Positions 1-8,856 of a stretch of 40,260 nucleotides of DNA are shown piece by piece. Each line of letters starts with the position of its first letter. The first letter of the stretch is position 1. The position numbers were made by a program, and so were the translations under genes. The stretch comes from Pleurocapsa sp. CCALA 161 (GTDB lineage Bacteria > Cyanobacteriota > Cyanobacteriia > Cyanobacteriales > Xenococcaceae): positions 1 to 40,260 of the forward strand of contig NZ_PVWF01000043.1 of NCBI RefSeq assembly GCF_003003995.1, given 5' to 3'. The notes under the pieces were generated by a model, which had not been told where the DNA came from, searched no databases, and worked only from the letters and a program-made list of their open reading frames with translations.

Positions 1-558
1 CCTTTCTTTAAGGAACAAACCAAAAATTGGCTCGATACTTGGGTTGAAGGGCGAGGTAGCGTTAAGTATACTAGTGGTGGTTTTGCTCACCGCGCTCAAT
101 GGGCTTCCGTACCATTGAATATGTCTACTGCTTTTGCTGCGGAATGGTACAACGATAATGTAGAAGAGAATTCTAAATACAGTGATTTTGCCCATAAGCA
201 AGTAGATTATGTTTTAGGAGATAATCCTGCTAATTTTAGCTACGTGGTAGGATTTGGCGATAATTATGCTCAAAGAACTCACCATCGGGGTTCTGCGGAT
301 ACTGCGCCTATGGATGATAGCGATCGCCCCAACGATCATCTGCTCTATGGTGCTGTGGTTGGTGGTCCTGGTAAGGTGGATGATTTCTCTCACAATGACC
401 GTCGTAATGATTGGGTCACTAATGAAGTAGGTACTGGTTATAATGCTCCTTTTGCTAGTGCAGCGATTCAACAGTATGAGAACCTTGGTGGTGATCCACT
501 TTCTGAGTCTCAACTGGATCAGTTGATTGGGGTTGATGCTAACGGTACTGGTTTTTAG
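1..558 (+). CDS. Family 9 glycoside hydrolase (endoglucanase), C-terminal part
   Basis: The reading frame is open from base 1, so the gene begins outside the window; the first ATG at 115 is internal. The translation carries the hallmarks of the GH9 (alpha/alpha)6-barrel C-terminus: YTSGGFAHRAQW, then DYVLGDNPANFSYVVGFG, then the HHR motif with the conserved catalytic-cleft histidine, and finally a DRRNDWVTNEVG segment matching the family's D-x-x-x-x-x-x-x-E signature that holds the catalytic acid. In this family these enzymes hydrolyse beta-1,4-glucans by inversion. The protein ends about 20 residues after the last barrel helix, so no carbohydrate-binding module follows the catalytic domain. 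A strong terminator lies 53 bases downstream. Family assignment is secure; substrate (cellulose or another beta-glucan) and secretion cannot be judged without the N-terminus. Confidence 0.9.
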   Translation, partial: PFFKEQTKNWLDTWVEGRGSVKYTSGGFAHRAQWASVPLNMSTAFAAEWYNDNVEENSKYSDFAHKQVDYVLGDNPANFSYVVGFGDNYAQRTHHRGSADTAPMDDSDRPNDHLLYGAVVGGPGKVDDFSHNDRRNDWVTNEVGTGYNAPFASAAIQQYENLGGDPLSESQLDQLIGVDANGTGF

Positions 559-611
559 TTTTTAACTTACCGTGTTTACTTAATCGACAACATGGTAAGT
601 AAGTAATTATT

Positions 612-657
612 AAGCCCTAAAGGAGCAGCGATTGCTGCCCCTTTAGGGCTTTTTTTT
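612..657 (+). terminator. Rho-independent terminator of the GH9 gene
   Basis: AAGCCCTAAAGG pairs perfectly with CCTTTAGGGCTT, extended by an AGCAGC/GCTGC inner stem around a GATT loop, and is followed by a run of eight T. It lies between the GH9 stop and the convergent ftsH stop. The A-rich left flank is weaker than the right T-run, so the main direction is plus. Confidence 0.9.
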
Positions 658-698
658 GACTTTCGTACGGGCATTGTATTGCCTTGCCCCTATCTTGT

Positions 699-2651
699 TT
701 AACTCTTACTCAGAAGACTACGCATCTTATTTTCCTTATCTTCTTTCTGACTAGAGCCATATACGGGAGAGAACTTAGCTAGCAACTCTCGAAATTCAGT
801 GCCGTCAATAGTTTCTCTTTCTATAAGTAAATCTACGATGCGATCTATAGCTAATCGATTTTCACTAATAATATTTTTGGCTTTGTTGAGACAATCAAAA
901 GCGATGTTTCTAATGCGAATGTCTATTTGAGCGGCAACTTCTTCAGAATACTCGTTTCTAGAGCTGTAATCACCTCCTAAGAAGACAGGCTGATCTTGAC
1001 CTTCCAGTGCCAACGCTCCTAAATCAGACATACCAAACTTGGTCACCATTTGACGCGCAAAAGAAGTCACCATCTGAATGTCTTGGCTAGCTCCTTGGGT
1101 AACCTCATCAACGCCAAACACCTCTTCTTCTGCTGCTCTACCGCCCAAAGTGGCGGTAATTTTAGCTAAAATTTTGCTTTTGCTTTCCAATCCCATTTCT
1201 TCGTCAGGAGTAAACCAAGTTAGCCCCCCTGCACCACCACGAGGAATGAGGGTAACTTTCTCGACAGGATCGTGACCAGGAACCATTGTGGCGACAATTG
1301 CATGACCCACTTCATGATAGGCAATTAGTCTTTTAGATTTACTATCTACTAAGGGAACTCCCTCCATTCCAGCTACAATGCGGTCTACGGCATCATTTAC
1401 CTCTAGCATCGTTACTGCTTGTTTATGTCTCCTGGCGGTTAAAATAGCTGCTTCATTCAGAAGATTAGCTAGATCGGCACCGCTAAACCCAGGGGTACGT
1501 CGAGCGATCGCTTCGAGGGATACTTCAGGAGCAATCTTTTTACCACGAGCATGAACTTCAAGAATACCCAATCTACCCTGCAAATCAGGATAGTCAACAA
1601 TCACTTGGCGATCGAAACGACCAGGACGCAATAACGCCTTGTCCAGAACGTCTGGACGGTTAGTTGCTGCAATAACGATAATGCCACTGTTGCCTTCAAA
1701 GCCATCCATTTCCGTTAGTAGCTGGTTTAGGGTTTGCTCCCGCTCATCGTTGCCGCCACCAATACCTGTACCTCTCTGGCGACCAACCGCATCAATCTCA
1801 TCGATAAATACCAAACAAGGAGCATTTTCTTTAGCTTTCTTAAACAAATCGCGGACGCGGGATGCTCCTACCCCCACAAACATTTCGACAAATTCTGAGC
1901 CTGAAATACTGAAAAAAGGTACGCCAGCTTCTCCTGAAATTGCCTTGGCTAGTAATGTTTTACCCGTTCCTGGAGGACCAACCAACAATACCCCGCGAGG
2001 AATCTTTGCTCCCACTGCCGTAAATCTTTCAGGCTCTTTAAGAAAAGTGACAACTTCCTGTAATTCTTCTTTAGCTTCTTCGATTCCTGCCACATCATCA
2101 AATTGGATGCCTGTCTTAGCCTCCATTTGAAACTTGGCTTTAGAGCGACCAAAGTTTAGCGCCTGACCTGATGCATTGGCCGAGCGACGCAAAATCATAA
2201 TTAGTCCAGACAATAAAACCATGATGATCAGCAAATTAAGTAAGATCCCCACAGTGGTCGAGTGATCGAGGGAAGTTTTAGTACTAAAATCAATGTTTTT
2301 GGCTCTAATTTTGGGAATTAAATTTTGGTCTTGCTCAAATAAGAGTACTTCTTTGGGAGCGTCGTCTTGAGACTGACCTTTTAAAACTACGCTAGCTTTA
2401 TTAGTAGTTTCATCAATTTCTACCTTTGTTATCTGATTTGATTCTAGTTTTTCTAAAAACTCACTGTAGCTGAGGTCATTTTTAGAACGCTGTTGAGCCA
2501 AGACTGGAGTTGCCAAAAAACAGGTCTGTAAAATCATCCATCCCGCAGCTAGCCGACCAATCACAGCTTTAGTTTTTTTTGGTTGTCGATTGAGTCGACG
2601 GACAGAAGTTCTGTCTTGCTTCGTTTGCTGCTGAATTTGACAATTTTCCAT
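699..2651 (-). CDS. ftsH: ATP-dependent zinc metalloprotease FtsH
   Basis: FtsH is a hexameric, membrane-anchored AAA+ protease that extracts and degrades membrane and soluble proteins; in cyanobacteria family members include those that turn over photodamaged photosystem II D1. Visible along the 650 residues: a basic N-terminus, a first membrane segment at about 31-52 ending in a signal-peptide-like TPVLAQQ, a lumenal/periplasmic region, a second membrane segment at 133-155, Walker A GPPGTGKT at 225-232, Walker B VFIDEID at 281-287, the second region of homology ending in LRPGRFDR, and the zinc site HEVGH at 446-450. All catalytic residues are present and length is normal. The first ~30 residues are unusually long and basic for the family. 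Cyanobacteria have several FtsH paralogues; I cannot say which this is. It lies downstream of lpxA on the same strand but is separated from it by a terminator and about 335 bases. Confidence 0.96.
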   Translation of the reverse strand: MENCQIQQQTKQDRTSVRRLNRQPKKTKAVIGRLAAGWMILQTCFLATPVLAQQRSKNDLSYSEFLEKLESNQITKVEIDETTNKASVVLKGQSQDDAPKEVLLFEQDQNLIPKIRAKNIDFSTKTSLDHSTTVGILLNLLIIMVLLSGLIMILRRSANASGQALNFGRSKAKFQMEAKTGIQFDDVAGIEEAKEELQEVVTFLKEPERFTAVGAKIPRGVLLVGPPGTGKTLLAKAISGEAGVPFFSISGSEFVEMFVGVGASRVRDLFKKAKENAPCLVFIDEIDAVGRQRGTGIGGGNDEREQTLNQLLTEMDGFEGNSGIIVIAATNRPDVLDKALLRPGRFDRQVIVDYPDLQGRLGILEVHARGKKIAPEVSLEAIARRTPGFSGADLANLLNEAAILTARRHKQAVTMLEVNDAVDRIVAGMEGVPLVDSKSKRLIAYHEVGHAIVATMVPGHDPVEKVTLIPRGGAGGLTWFTPDEEMGLESKSKILAKITATLGGRAAEEEVFGVDEVTQGASQDIQMVTSFARQMVTKFGMSDLGALALEGQDQPVFLGGDYSSRNEYSEEVAAQIDIRIRNIAFDCLNKAKNIISENRLAIDRIVDLLIERETIDGTEFRELLAKFSPVYGSSQKEDKENKMRSLLSKS

Positions 2652-2985
2652 AATTATGAATTATTTTATTGTTATATACTTACCAATGAGCGCAATACAA
2701 AAGACAAAATTTGAAGATTTTTTGATAATTTGAGCATAACTCCAGCCTAACTAAAAAAATTAGGTTTTACTATAATTTAACAGATTTGATTATCAACAAG
2801 CTATGCTGCCAAAATTATAGCCATTTGAGCTACGAAGTTAGGGTATGTCATCAATTGGACTAGTCTGCATTTCGAGTAAAACAATTTTTCGCTGTTGCTT
2901 TGTCTTGCTCGTCGTAAGTCACAAACTACTTTTTCTGCTAATCAGTTGAGATGGCGATCGCACTCATGCTCAATCAAGCCAATAT
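2652..2985 (-). other. ftsH upstream region, no gene
   Basis: This stretch of about 330 bases has no plausible coding frame. It is AT-rich near ftsH and presumably carries the ftsH promoter and leader on the minus strand, but I could not fix a -10/-35 pair. In many cyanobacteria lpxB follows lpxA; no trace of lpxB is visible here. Confidence 0.4.
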
Positions 2986-3014
2986 GAAAAACTAGCAAGG
3001 CTGGATTCTTGCTA
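2986..3014 (-). terminator. Rho-independent terminator after lpxA
   Basis: On the minus strand TAGCAAG and CTTGCTA form a 7-bp stem with an 8-base loop, followed by GTTTTT. It begins just past the lpxA stop codon, which would end the bamA-lpxC-fabZ-lpxA transcript before ftsH. Confidence 0.65.
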
Positions 3015-3016
3015 AT

Positions 3017-3808
3017 TTACTTACCTCCAATCAATCCTCGACGATTATCTGCCAGAGAAAATTCGATAAACTTCTGTAGATGCTGAACATGTCGGTTATC
3101 AGTTAACTGAGCGAGTTGAGCGATCGCTTCTTGAATAGGTAAATTTTGTAAGTAGAGTAAGCGAAAAGCTTGTTTCAACTGGCGTATCTCTTGCTGACTA
3201 AACCCTCGCCGTTTTAAACCAACTAGGTTAAGGGATCGCACTTTAGCTGGGTTGCCCTCCACCATCATATAGGGTGGGACATCTCGACTAATGCGACTCA
3301 TTCCTCCAACCATGGACATACTGCCGATATGGACAAATTGATGAATACCCAAAACACCGCTAATAATCGCCATTGACTCAATTTGAACATGACCCGCGAT
3401 CGCCACACTATTAGCAATTACAATCTCATTCCCAAGCGTGCAGTTATGACCAACATGACTATATGCCATCAAGAGGTTGTCGTTACCAATCACCGTCGCT
3501 TCCCCTTCCTCAGTGGCGCGATTGATCGTCACATATTCACGAATACGGTTGCGATCGCCAATAATAACCTCACTATTTGCCCCTTTATATTTGAGATCTT
3601 GGGGTTCTAAACCAATGGCTGCACCAGGAAAAATTTGGTTATCTCGACCAATTGTGGTCAATCCATCAATGATGGCATGACTACCAACTACTGTATTAGC
3701 GCCAATCTTAACCTGACTGCCGATGACCGCATAAGGTTTGATTTGCGCCGTGGGGTGTATTTGAGCGTTTTTATTGATAACAGCGGTTGGATGAATTAAG
3801 GCTGTCAA
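3017..3808 (-). CDS. lpxA: Acyl-ACP--UDP-N-acetylglucosamine O-acyltransferase LpxA
   Basis: LpxA transfers a 3-hydroxyacyl chain from acyl carrier protein to UDP-GlcNAc, the first step of lipid A synthesis, in the cytoplasm. The N-terminal two thirds is a left-handed beta-helix of hexapeptide repeats (IHPTAVI, IHPTAQI, AVIGSQV, and so on). The family signature IRxxVTINRAT appears as REYVTINRATEEG, with the downstream histidine-containing segment SHVGHNCTLGN that holds the catalytic base. The C-terminus is the usual helical domain. There is no ATG: two TTG codons are possible, at 3814 and 3808. I prefer 3808, because AGGAG then stands eight bases upstream and the protein begins MTALIHPTAVI like its relatives. 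The gene is the last of the lipid A block; fabZ lies 390 bases upstream, an unusually loose spacing. Confidence 0.95.
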   Translation of the reverse strand: MTALIHPTAVINKNAQIHPTAQIKPYAVIGSQVKIGANTVVGSHAIIDGLTTIGRDNQIFPGAAIGLEPQDLKYKGANSEVIIGDRNRIREYVTINRATEEGEATVIGNDNLLMAYSHVGHNCTLGNEIVIANSVAIAGHVQIESMAIISGVLGIHQFVHIGSMSMVGGMSRISRDVPPYMMVEGNPAKVRSLNLVGLKRRGFSQQEIRQLKQAFRLLYLQNLPIQEAIAQLAQLTDNRHVQHLQKFIEFSLADNRRGLIGGK

Positions 3809-3814
3809 AATCAA

Positions 3815-4204
3815 TTCTCCTAAAGGCTATGGTAATTTTCTCTGTGGGCATAATTATCAGTGGTGGCAAGACAGTAAGCCTCAATTGCTTAAAGACTCTA
3901 AAACGGATAATCTACTGAGCTTTTTAGTTAAGTAGAACACACCAGTTACATCGCGCTAAAGTATATATCGAAGTGTATCCCTTGAGGGAAACCTTCGGAT
4001 ATATCCCTTTAGGACTGCTTCAAGAACTAGTTATGCAACAACGTAGTCTATATCAATTGAAAACTGCTGTAAGTCACATTTCCTACTGGCTAATTTAAAG
4101 TTACGCACGATGATAACTTATCTATTCAAAATGAACAGATAAAATTGCAATATTCAAGTTGGTTATTATTAATAATAATTATTTTTTTTGCACTTCCATG
4201 AAGA
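3815..4204 (-). other. fabZ-lpxA intergenic region with small repeats
   Basis: About 390 bases without a credible gene. Around 3961-4020 there is a palindrome-rich patch in which TATCCCTTGAGGGA is followed by a second ATATCCCTTTAGGA, the same CCTTTAGG core that recurs in other gaps of this window. The rest is plain AT-rich DNA, with the AGGAG of lpxA at its left edge. Confidence 0.45.
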
Positions 4205-4684
4205 TTAAGTTTGCTGCTCAATTAAAGAAAATAACATTTCACCTTTGACTGCCAATTCTCCATCAACTTCGCCGATTCCCTGCATCTTGGCAATGCGGTT
4301 TTGCTTGAGCGATAACAGTTCTACGGTCATAATCAAGCGATCGCCAGGAGTTACAGGACGACGAAAACGTACCTTGTCAATTCCAGCAAAAGCAAAAAAC
4401 TTGCCGCTCATGCCAGGCAGCTGAACTAAAATAATCCCTCCTACTTGTGCCATTGCTTCTACCATCAAGACTCCAGGCATCAACGGAAAATCGGGAATAT
4501 GACCAGGAAAAAAGGGTTCATTAAAAGTGACATTTTTGATGCCGACTGCCTTCTCTCCAGGTACATAATCAATAATGCGATCGACTAGGGCAAAAGGATA
4601 GCGGTGAGGTAATAGCTGATGAATTTCTTGAATATTAAAAGTGGTTTTAAGCTGGGTGTCGGGAGTTTCGATGGCAGAATCCAT
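4205..4684 (-). CDS. fabZ: 3-hydroxyacyl-[acyl-carrier-protein] dehydratase FabZ
   Basis: FabZ removes water from 3-hydroxyacyl-ACP in fatty acid elongation and competes with LpxA for hydroxyacyl-ACP, which explains the linkage. The 159 residues form a single hotdog fold. [14 protein letters not shown] contains the catalytic histidine of the family. [23 protein letters not shown] carries the PGHFPxxPxMPGVLxxE-type signature with the catalytic glutamate. Length is normal for cyanobacterial FabZ. The first 33 codons lie in the leftmost copy of a 241-bp tandem repeat, so two truncated copies of the gene's start stand immediately upstream. The ATG at 4684 lacks a clear Shine-Dalgarno sequence. 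Confidence 0.96.
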   Translation of the reverse strand: MDSAIETPDTQLKTTFNIQEIHQLLPHRYPFALVDRIIDYVPGEKAVGIKNVTFNEPFFPGHIPDFPLMPGVLMVEAMAQVGGIILVQLPGMSGKFFAFAGIDKVRFRRPVTPGDRLIMTVELLSLKQNRIAKMQGIGEVDGELAVKGEMLFSLIEQQT

Positions 4685-4805
4685 TATTTTAATTACTGAT
4701 TACTGATTATTTGCGAAGCGCGAAAAAGCGTTGGCGGGAGAACCCCGCTTGAGCTTATTGAGCAAGAAGCTTATCCTTTAGGACTAATTACTGATTGTTC
4801 ATTGC

Positions 4806-4925
4806 TCATTGTTCATTGCTCACTGATAGGGCAAAAGGATGGCGGTGAGGTAATAGCTGATGGATTTCTTGAATGTTAAAAGTGGTTTTAAGCTTGGTGT
4901 CGGGAGTTTCGATGGCAGAATCCAT
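4806..4925 (-). pseudogene. fabZ 5' fragment, repeat copy 2 (39 codons)
   Basis: It starts with ATG and matches FabZ residues 1-33, with Q11K and Y29H, then crosses the repeat joint and reads SVSNEQ from the antisense-shifted lpxC tail before a TGA. It has the catalytic HRHPFAL histidine region but lacks the PGH signature and the rest of the fold, so it cannot be an enzyme. Its start context is identical to that of real fabZ, so it may be translated if transcribed. Confidence 0.85.
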
Positions 4926-5046
4926 TATTTTAATTACTGATTACTGATTATTTGCGAAGCGCGAAAAAGCGTTGGCGGGAGAACCCCGCTTGAGCTTATT
5001 GAGCAAGAAGCTTATCCTTTAGGACTAATTACTGATTGTTCATTGC

Positions 5047-5166
5047 TCATTGTTCATTGCTCACTGATAGGGCAAAAGGATGGCGGTGAGGTAATAGCTG
5101 ATGGATTTCTTGAATGTTAAAAGTGGTTTTAAGCTTGGTGTCGGGAGTTTCGATGGCAGAATCCAT
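5047..5166 (-). pseudogene. fabZ 5' fragment, repeat copy 3 (39 codons)
   Basis: Base-for-base identical to the fragment at 4806-4925. It is the first start codon met after the lpxC stop on the minus strand, so on a joint lpxC-fabZ transcript ribosomes would meet two decoy starts before the intact gene. Confidence 0.85.
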
Positions 5167-5294
5167 TATTTTAATTACTGATTACTGATTATTTGCGAAG
5201 CGCGAAAAAGCGTTGGCGGGAGAACCCCGCTTGAGCTTATTGAGCAAGAAGCTTATCCTTTAGGACTAATTACTGATTGTTCATTGCTCATTGT

Positions 5295-6125
5295 TCATTG
5301 CTCACTGATTTGAGCCAGCTTTTTGGCTAATTGAGTATGCAGCTTGTGACTGGCTTTGTAGGCCAAGATATGAGCGGTTGGTAATTGACCCAACAGACTA
5401 AGATCTCCTACTAAATCTAATAGTTTATGACGGGCTGGTTCATTAGTAAATCTGAGGGGAGGATTGAGCCAGCCGTGATGGCTACAAACTAGAGCATTTT
5501 CCAGGTTTCCGCCTTTAATTAATCCTGCTTGCTGTAACTGTTCTATCTGTTCTGCAAAACCAAAAGTACGTGCTGGGGCAATTTCTGTAGCAAATTCCTG
5601 TTCAGCAGGACTCCAACTGTGCCACTGATTGCCGATCGCCTGATAGGGGAAATCAATGCCGTAGGTAAAGCGTGTTTGAGTTGCTGGCAAAGCTACCACA
5701 AAGCAGTCACCATCACGAATCCAAATTGGCTCTTGGGGCGTTATCGGCGCTTGAACAAACTTATTTTGGTGCGCTTGTATTCCTGCTTGGGCGATCGCCT
5801 CACACCAGTTTTGTGCTGAACCATCTAGTAAGGGTAATTCTTCTGCATCAATTTCGATGCGCGCATCATCGATACCAGATGCCACTAGAGAAGCCAAAAG
5901 ATGTTCTACCGTTCTTACCTTGACATTTTTCACTACCAATTCCGTAGATAAAGTAGTTTGCCCCACCGCCTGAACTTGAGCAGGAATTATCGGGTTTTCT
6001 GACAAATCCACTCGTACAAAATAACGACCGTCTCCAGGCTTAGCGGGTAATACTTTTACGGTGGTATATATCCCAAAATGCAGCCCCACCCCCGACAACT
6101 CAAATGGTCTAACTATACTTGTCAT
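5295..6125 (-). CDS. lpxC: UDP-3-O-acyl-N-acetylglucosamine deacetylase LpxC
   Basis: LpxC is the zinc-dependent committed step of lipid A synthesis in the cytoplasm. The zinc ligands and catalytic residues are visible: His75 in [10 protein letters not shown], His233 and Asp237 in [10 protein letters not shown], and the general-acid His260 in KASHKLH. The glutamate of the ELPLLDGSA segment lies in the usual place. At 276 residues it is shorter than the enterobacterial enzyme (about 305) but typical for cyanobacteria. The C-terminus, ending AQISEQ, overlaps the last 14 bases of the tandem repeat and is not truncated by it. It begins with ATG; bamA ends 159 bases upstream. Confidence 0.96.
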   Translation of the reverse strand: MTSIVRPFELSGVGLHFGIYTTVKVLPAKPGDGRYFVRVDLSENPIIPAQVQAVGQTTLSTELVVKNVKVRTVEHLLASLVASGIDDARIEIDAEELPLLDGSAQNWCEAIAQAGIQAHQNKFVQAPITPQEPIWIRDGDCFVVALPATQTRFTYGIDFPYQAIGNQWHSWSPAEQEFATEIAPARTFGFAEQIEQLQQAGLIKGGNLENALVCSHHGWLNPPLRFTNEPARHKLLDLVGDLSLLGQLPTAHILAYKASHKLHTQLAKKLAQISEQ

Positions 6126-6284
6126 CTGTTATTGAAGAAAGTAATTGGCACAAGCTTGCTGAGAAAATAGGTAGGATTGGATATTGGAAATTTTAAGATT
6201 ATCGAGAATAAATATAATGTCTCAATCCATACTTATTTTATATGCTGTTTTATCAAAAAGATAGTTTTAACTTATATATACAAC

Positions 6285-8396
6285 TTAAAATTTCTCCCCA
6301 ATCCCAAATTGAATTTGATTACCCCCTTCATCATTAATTGCATAATCCACTCGGATTGGCCCCAAAGGAGACTGTATCCGAACACCCAAACCATAGCCAA
6401 AACCGCTACCTGGCAAATCTCTCTCAACAGAAGGACTTCCTGGCACGCTATCGTCAGAACCAATAGTTGTACCATAGTCAAAAAAGAGTGCGCCACCAAC
6501 AATTTTAAAGATAGGGAAACGATATTCGGCTGTGGCCTGGAAAAAACTTTTACCACTGCCAACTTCTCCATCACCGTAACCCCTAATCGAATTACTACCA
6601 CCCAAAATAAAAGCTTCGTAGGGGGGTAAATCACCAACAATTGTACCTGCTTGGAAGTTAAAAGCCAGCGCCTCGGTGTCACCACCAAAGGGAACAATAT
6701 TGATCGGAAAGTATCGGCTGTAGTTAGCCCGAACACGATTAAAGAGAATTCCGTCAACAGGGATGGTTTGCTCTGTACCTAATCTTAAAACAGAACCTTT
6801 AGTTGGTTGTAAAGGATTATTACGGCGATCGCGCGTAGCGTTAAAACTGAGAGACAACAGATCGTCTGTTCCATCATCTCCCGCAGCTAGATTGAAACCC
6901 TCTTCCGACAATGGAGCTAGATCTCCATCACTATTCTTGACTTCGACCCTTTGATATCTAACCCCTGTGGATAATGTCCAATCTCTCCGCTTAAAGGGAT
7001 CTGAGGGTATAGGACGAGAAAAGTTAATGCCCCCTCCTGTACGTACCACCCGTGGAGAATCACCGCCATTATCGGTATTAATATCCTCATCTCCGTTAAA
7101 AACCAACGAGATTGACCGACGACGGAAAGCATTTACAGTATAGGAGGTACGGCTTTCGCTGCCTGCAATCCAAGGATCGGTAAAGTTGACATCAAATAGC
7201 AAACTATCATCCCCCACCTGCACTTCTGTGCCTAAAGTCTGATTATTGCCACCAAAGTTTTTTTGCTGATAACTAGCTGTACCAAACAGCCCACTATCAG
7301 AACTAAAACCTGCCCCCGCAGCAACTGAGCCGTTACTGCCTTCAACCACATCAATATTGACTACCACCTTACTAGGATCTTTTCCTGGACTAAAAGAAAA
7401 ACGAGCATCCTCAAAAATCCCTAAACCATAAATTCTCTGTAAGTCTTTTCCTGCCGTCTCACGATTAAAGACATCTCCTGGCTCTAGTTCTACTTCCCTA
7501 GTGACAATAAACTCACGAGTTTTACCCTTAATCGGCTCATCATTTTCATCAAAGTATCTAACCTTAATATCTTCAATGACGCCTTCCGCAACCACTAGGG
7601 TAACGTTTCCTTCTGGACTAACCTGGGGCGCACCGACAACTTGAGCTAGTTGATAACCATTCTGGCTATACCATTCATTGACTTTGATAATGCCCTGTTG
7701 AAGATCTCGAAGATTGAGAATCCGACCATAATTAGCGCCGAAAAACTGGTCGACTTTCTGAGCAGGTAAAACTCCGCTGCCTTCTTTTTGAGCAACTGTC
7801 TGAATATTGACATCTTTTAAAATAGGGTTTGGTTCTACATTGAAAGTAATTCTGACCCCCAGAGGAGTATCTCCTGGAGTTACTTCTACATTTTGAAAAA
7901 ACCCAGTCGCGTAAACAGCGTTAACATCTTCTTGTAGTTGAGTTCTAGTAGTTGTTCTGCCTGGTTCTGTGGCAATAGTGGCATAAACAATATCTTTTAA
8001 TTCTTCATTCGCGCCATCTACTACTACTTCTGCTACTAAAACACGAGGTTCGTTTGGAGATTGAGGCTGATCTGTGTTGCTTTCTCCTGCTGGAGGCTGA
8101 ACTTGGGTATTTCCGTTGGGGTTAAATTCTGGCAGCTTGATATCAGGAGCGGTTTGAGCATCATTAGCAGACGGCAATTTTGGCTGGGGATTTTGGGCGA
8201 GCTTGACTGGCTCGATGTTGCGCAAAAGAAAAGCTCCGTTGTGAACCACAACTTTGTTGTCAATTTTACTTGACTGATGATAGACAGGGCTTTCGGCTCT
8301 ACTAGGTGGAGTAAAACCACAAGTGAGAGTTGTAGCCAAGATTGTAAGTAAGGTAGGAGATAGACGCAATTTTTTCACTTCGATAAACACTTCCAC
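6285..8396 (-). CDS. bamA: Outer membrane protein assembly factor BamA / Omp85
   Basis: This is the beta-barrel insertase of the outer membrane, related to the chloroplast Toc75 channel. The 703 residues show a signal peptide (hydrophobic LSPTLLTILATTLTCGF, cleavage near SRAES), a proline- and glutamine-rich linker to about residue 115, then POTRA domains to about 375 and a 16-strand barrel. The loop-6 signature IRGYGDGEVG is present, and the chain ends IQFGIGEKF with the terminal phenylalanine expected for outer-membrane insertion. The start is GTG at 8396; a second GTG six codons later (VKKLRLSP) would give a more usual signal peptide and is a real alternative. It sits between purC and lpxC, a conserved cyanobacterial order. 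Confidence 0.95.
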   Translation of the reverse strand: MEVFIEVKKLRLSPTLLTILATTLTCGFTPPSRAESPVYHQSSKIDNKVVVHNGAFLLRNIEPVKLAQNPQPKLPSANDAQTAPDIKLPEFNPNGNTQVQPPAGESNTDQPQSPNEPRVLVAEVVVDGANEELKDIVYATIATEPGRTTTRTQLQEDVNAVYATGFFQNVEVTPGDTPLGVRITFNVEPNPILKDVNIQTVAQKEGSGVLPAQKVDQFFGANYGRILNLRDLQQGIIKVNEWYSQNGYQLAQVVGAPQVSPEGNVTLVVAEGVIEDIKVRYFDENDEPIKGKTREFIVTREVELEPGDVFNRETAGKDLQRIYGLGIFEDARFSFSPGKDPSKVVVNIDVVEGSNGSVAAGAGFSSDSGLFGTASYQQKNFGGNNQTLGTEVQVGDDSLLFDVNFTDPWIAGSESRTSYTVNAFRRRSISLVFNGDEDINTDNGGDSPRVVRTGGGINFSRPIPSDPFKRRDWTLSTGVRYQRVEVKNSDGDLAPLSEEGFNLAAGDDGTDDLLSLSFNATRDRRNNPLQPTKGSVLRLGTEQTIPVDGILFNRVRANYSRYFPINIVPFGGDTEALAFNFQAGTIVGDLPPYEAFILGGSNSIRGYGDGEVGSGKSFFQATAEYRFPIFKIVGGALFFDYGTTIGSDDSVPGSPSVERDLPGSGFGYGLGVRIQSPLGPIRVDYAINDEGGNQIQFGIGEKF

Positions 8397-8856
8397 ACAC
8401 CAGATAGAGAACTATGCGAGTAGACAATAGACAATTTTGAGACAATTTTGGTAATTATCTTGCTTTCGGTCGACCAATTTAACTCACGATCAGCTAATTT
8501 GAGCTAACTTAGCAAAATTATTGTTAACCAAAGTGGTAGAACTACCACTGAATAAGTTAAGTTTCGCTTTTCAGCTCTGAGTTGAGAAGATGATGACTGG
8601 AGTAACACTATACTTGCTTAGTAATTAATAAGCGATAGTTAGGTTCTCATCTGAGGCTGTTGACTTCGAAAGCATTTTAAGCGATCGCTAGCTAAGATCT
8701 TTTATTCTCAAAGCTCTTGGTCAACTACCAAAAAAGCATGACTATCTCCTGCAATCTAAGTTCCCTATTGTGTAAATTAATTAGGACTTACCTAGATTGA
8801 ACTATTAAAGTCAAATAGTTGATAAAGTATAGATTGAAGTTAATGATTGGGAAAGT
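8397..8856 (-). other. purC-bamA intergenic region
   Basis: About 460 bases with no gene I can support. Next to bamA there is an AGACAAT heptamer doublet (8416-8429); farther up are two HIP1-like cores and AT-rich DNA. It is long enough to hold a separate bamA promoter, but none could be fixed by eye. Confidence 0.35.

Larger units (their letters stand above)
4586..5308 (-). repeat. Three tandem 241-bp copies spanning the lpxC-fabZ junction
   Basis: The copies are 4586-4826, 4827-5067 and 5068-5308. Each holds, on the minus strand, the last codons of lpxC (ATCAGTGAGCAATGA or its tail), a 142-base spacer, and the first 33 codons of fabZ. Copies 2 and 3 are identical to each other. Copy 1, part of the working fabZ, differs from them at four bases, all inside the fabZ coding part. 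The spacer contains heptamers (ATTACTG), TTCATTGCTCATTG repeats and a GAAGCTTATCCTTTAGGA block that also occurs elsewhere in the window. Copy 3 runs directly into intact lpxC. The structure is a head-to-tail triplication made by joining lpxC's end to an internal point of fabZ, with at most one or two bases of homology at the joint. Confidence 0.97.

Noticed and set aside
6177-6757. Long frames on both strands over the bamA 3' end
   Set aside because: They are shadows of bamA, whose barrel sequence and terminal phenylalanine are unmistakable.
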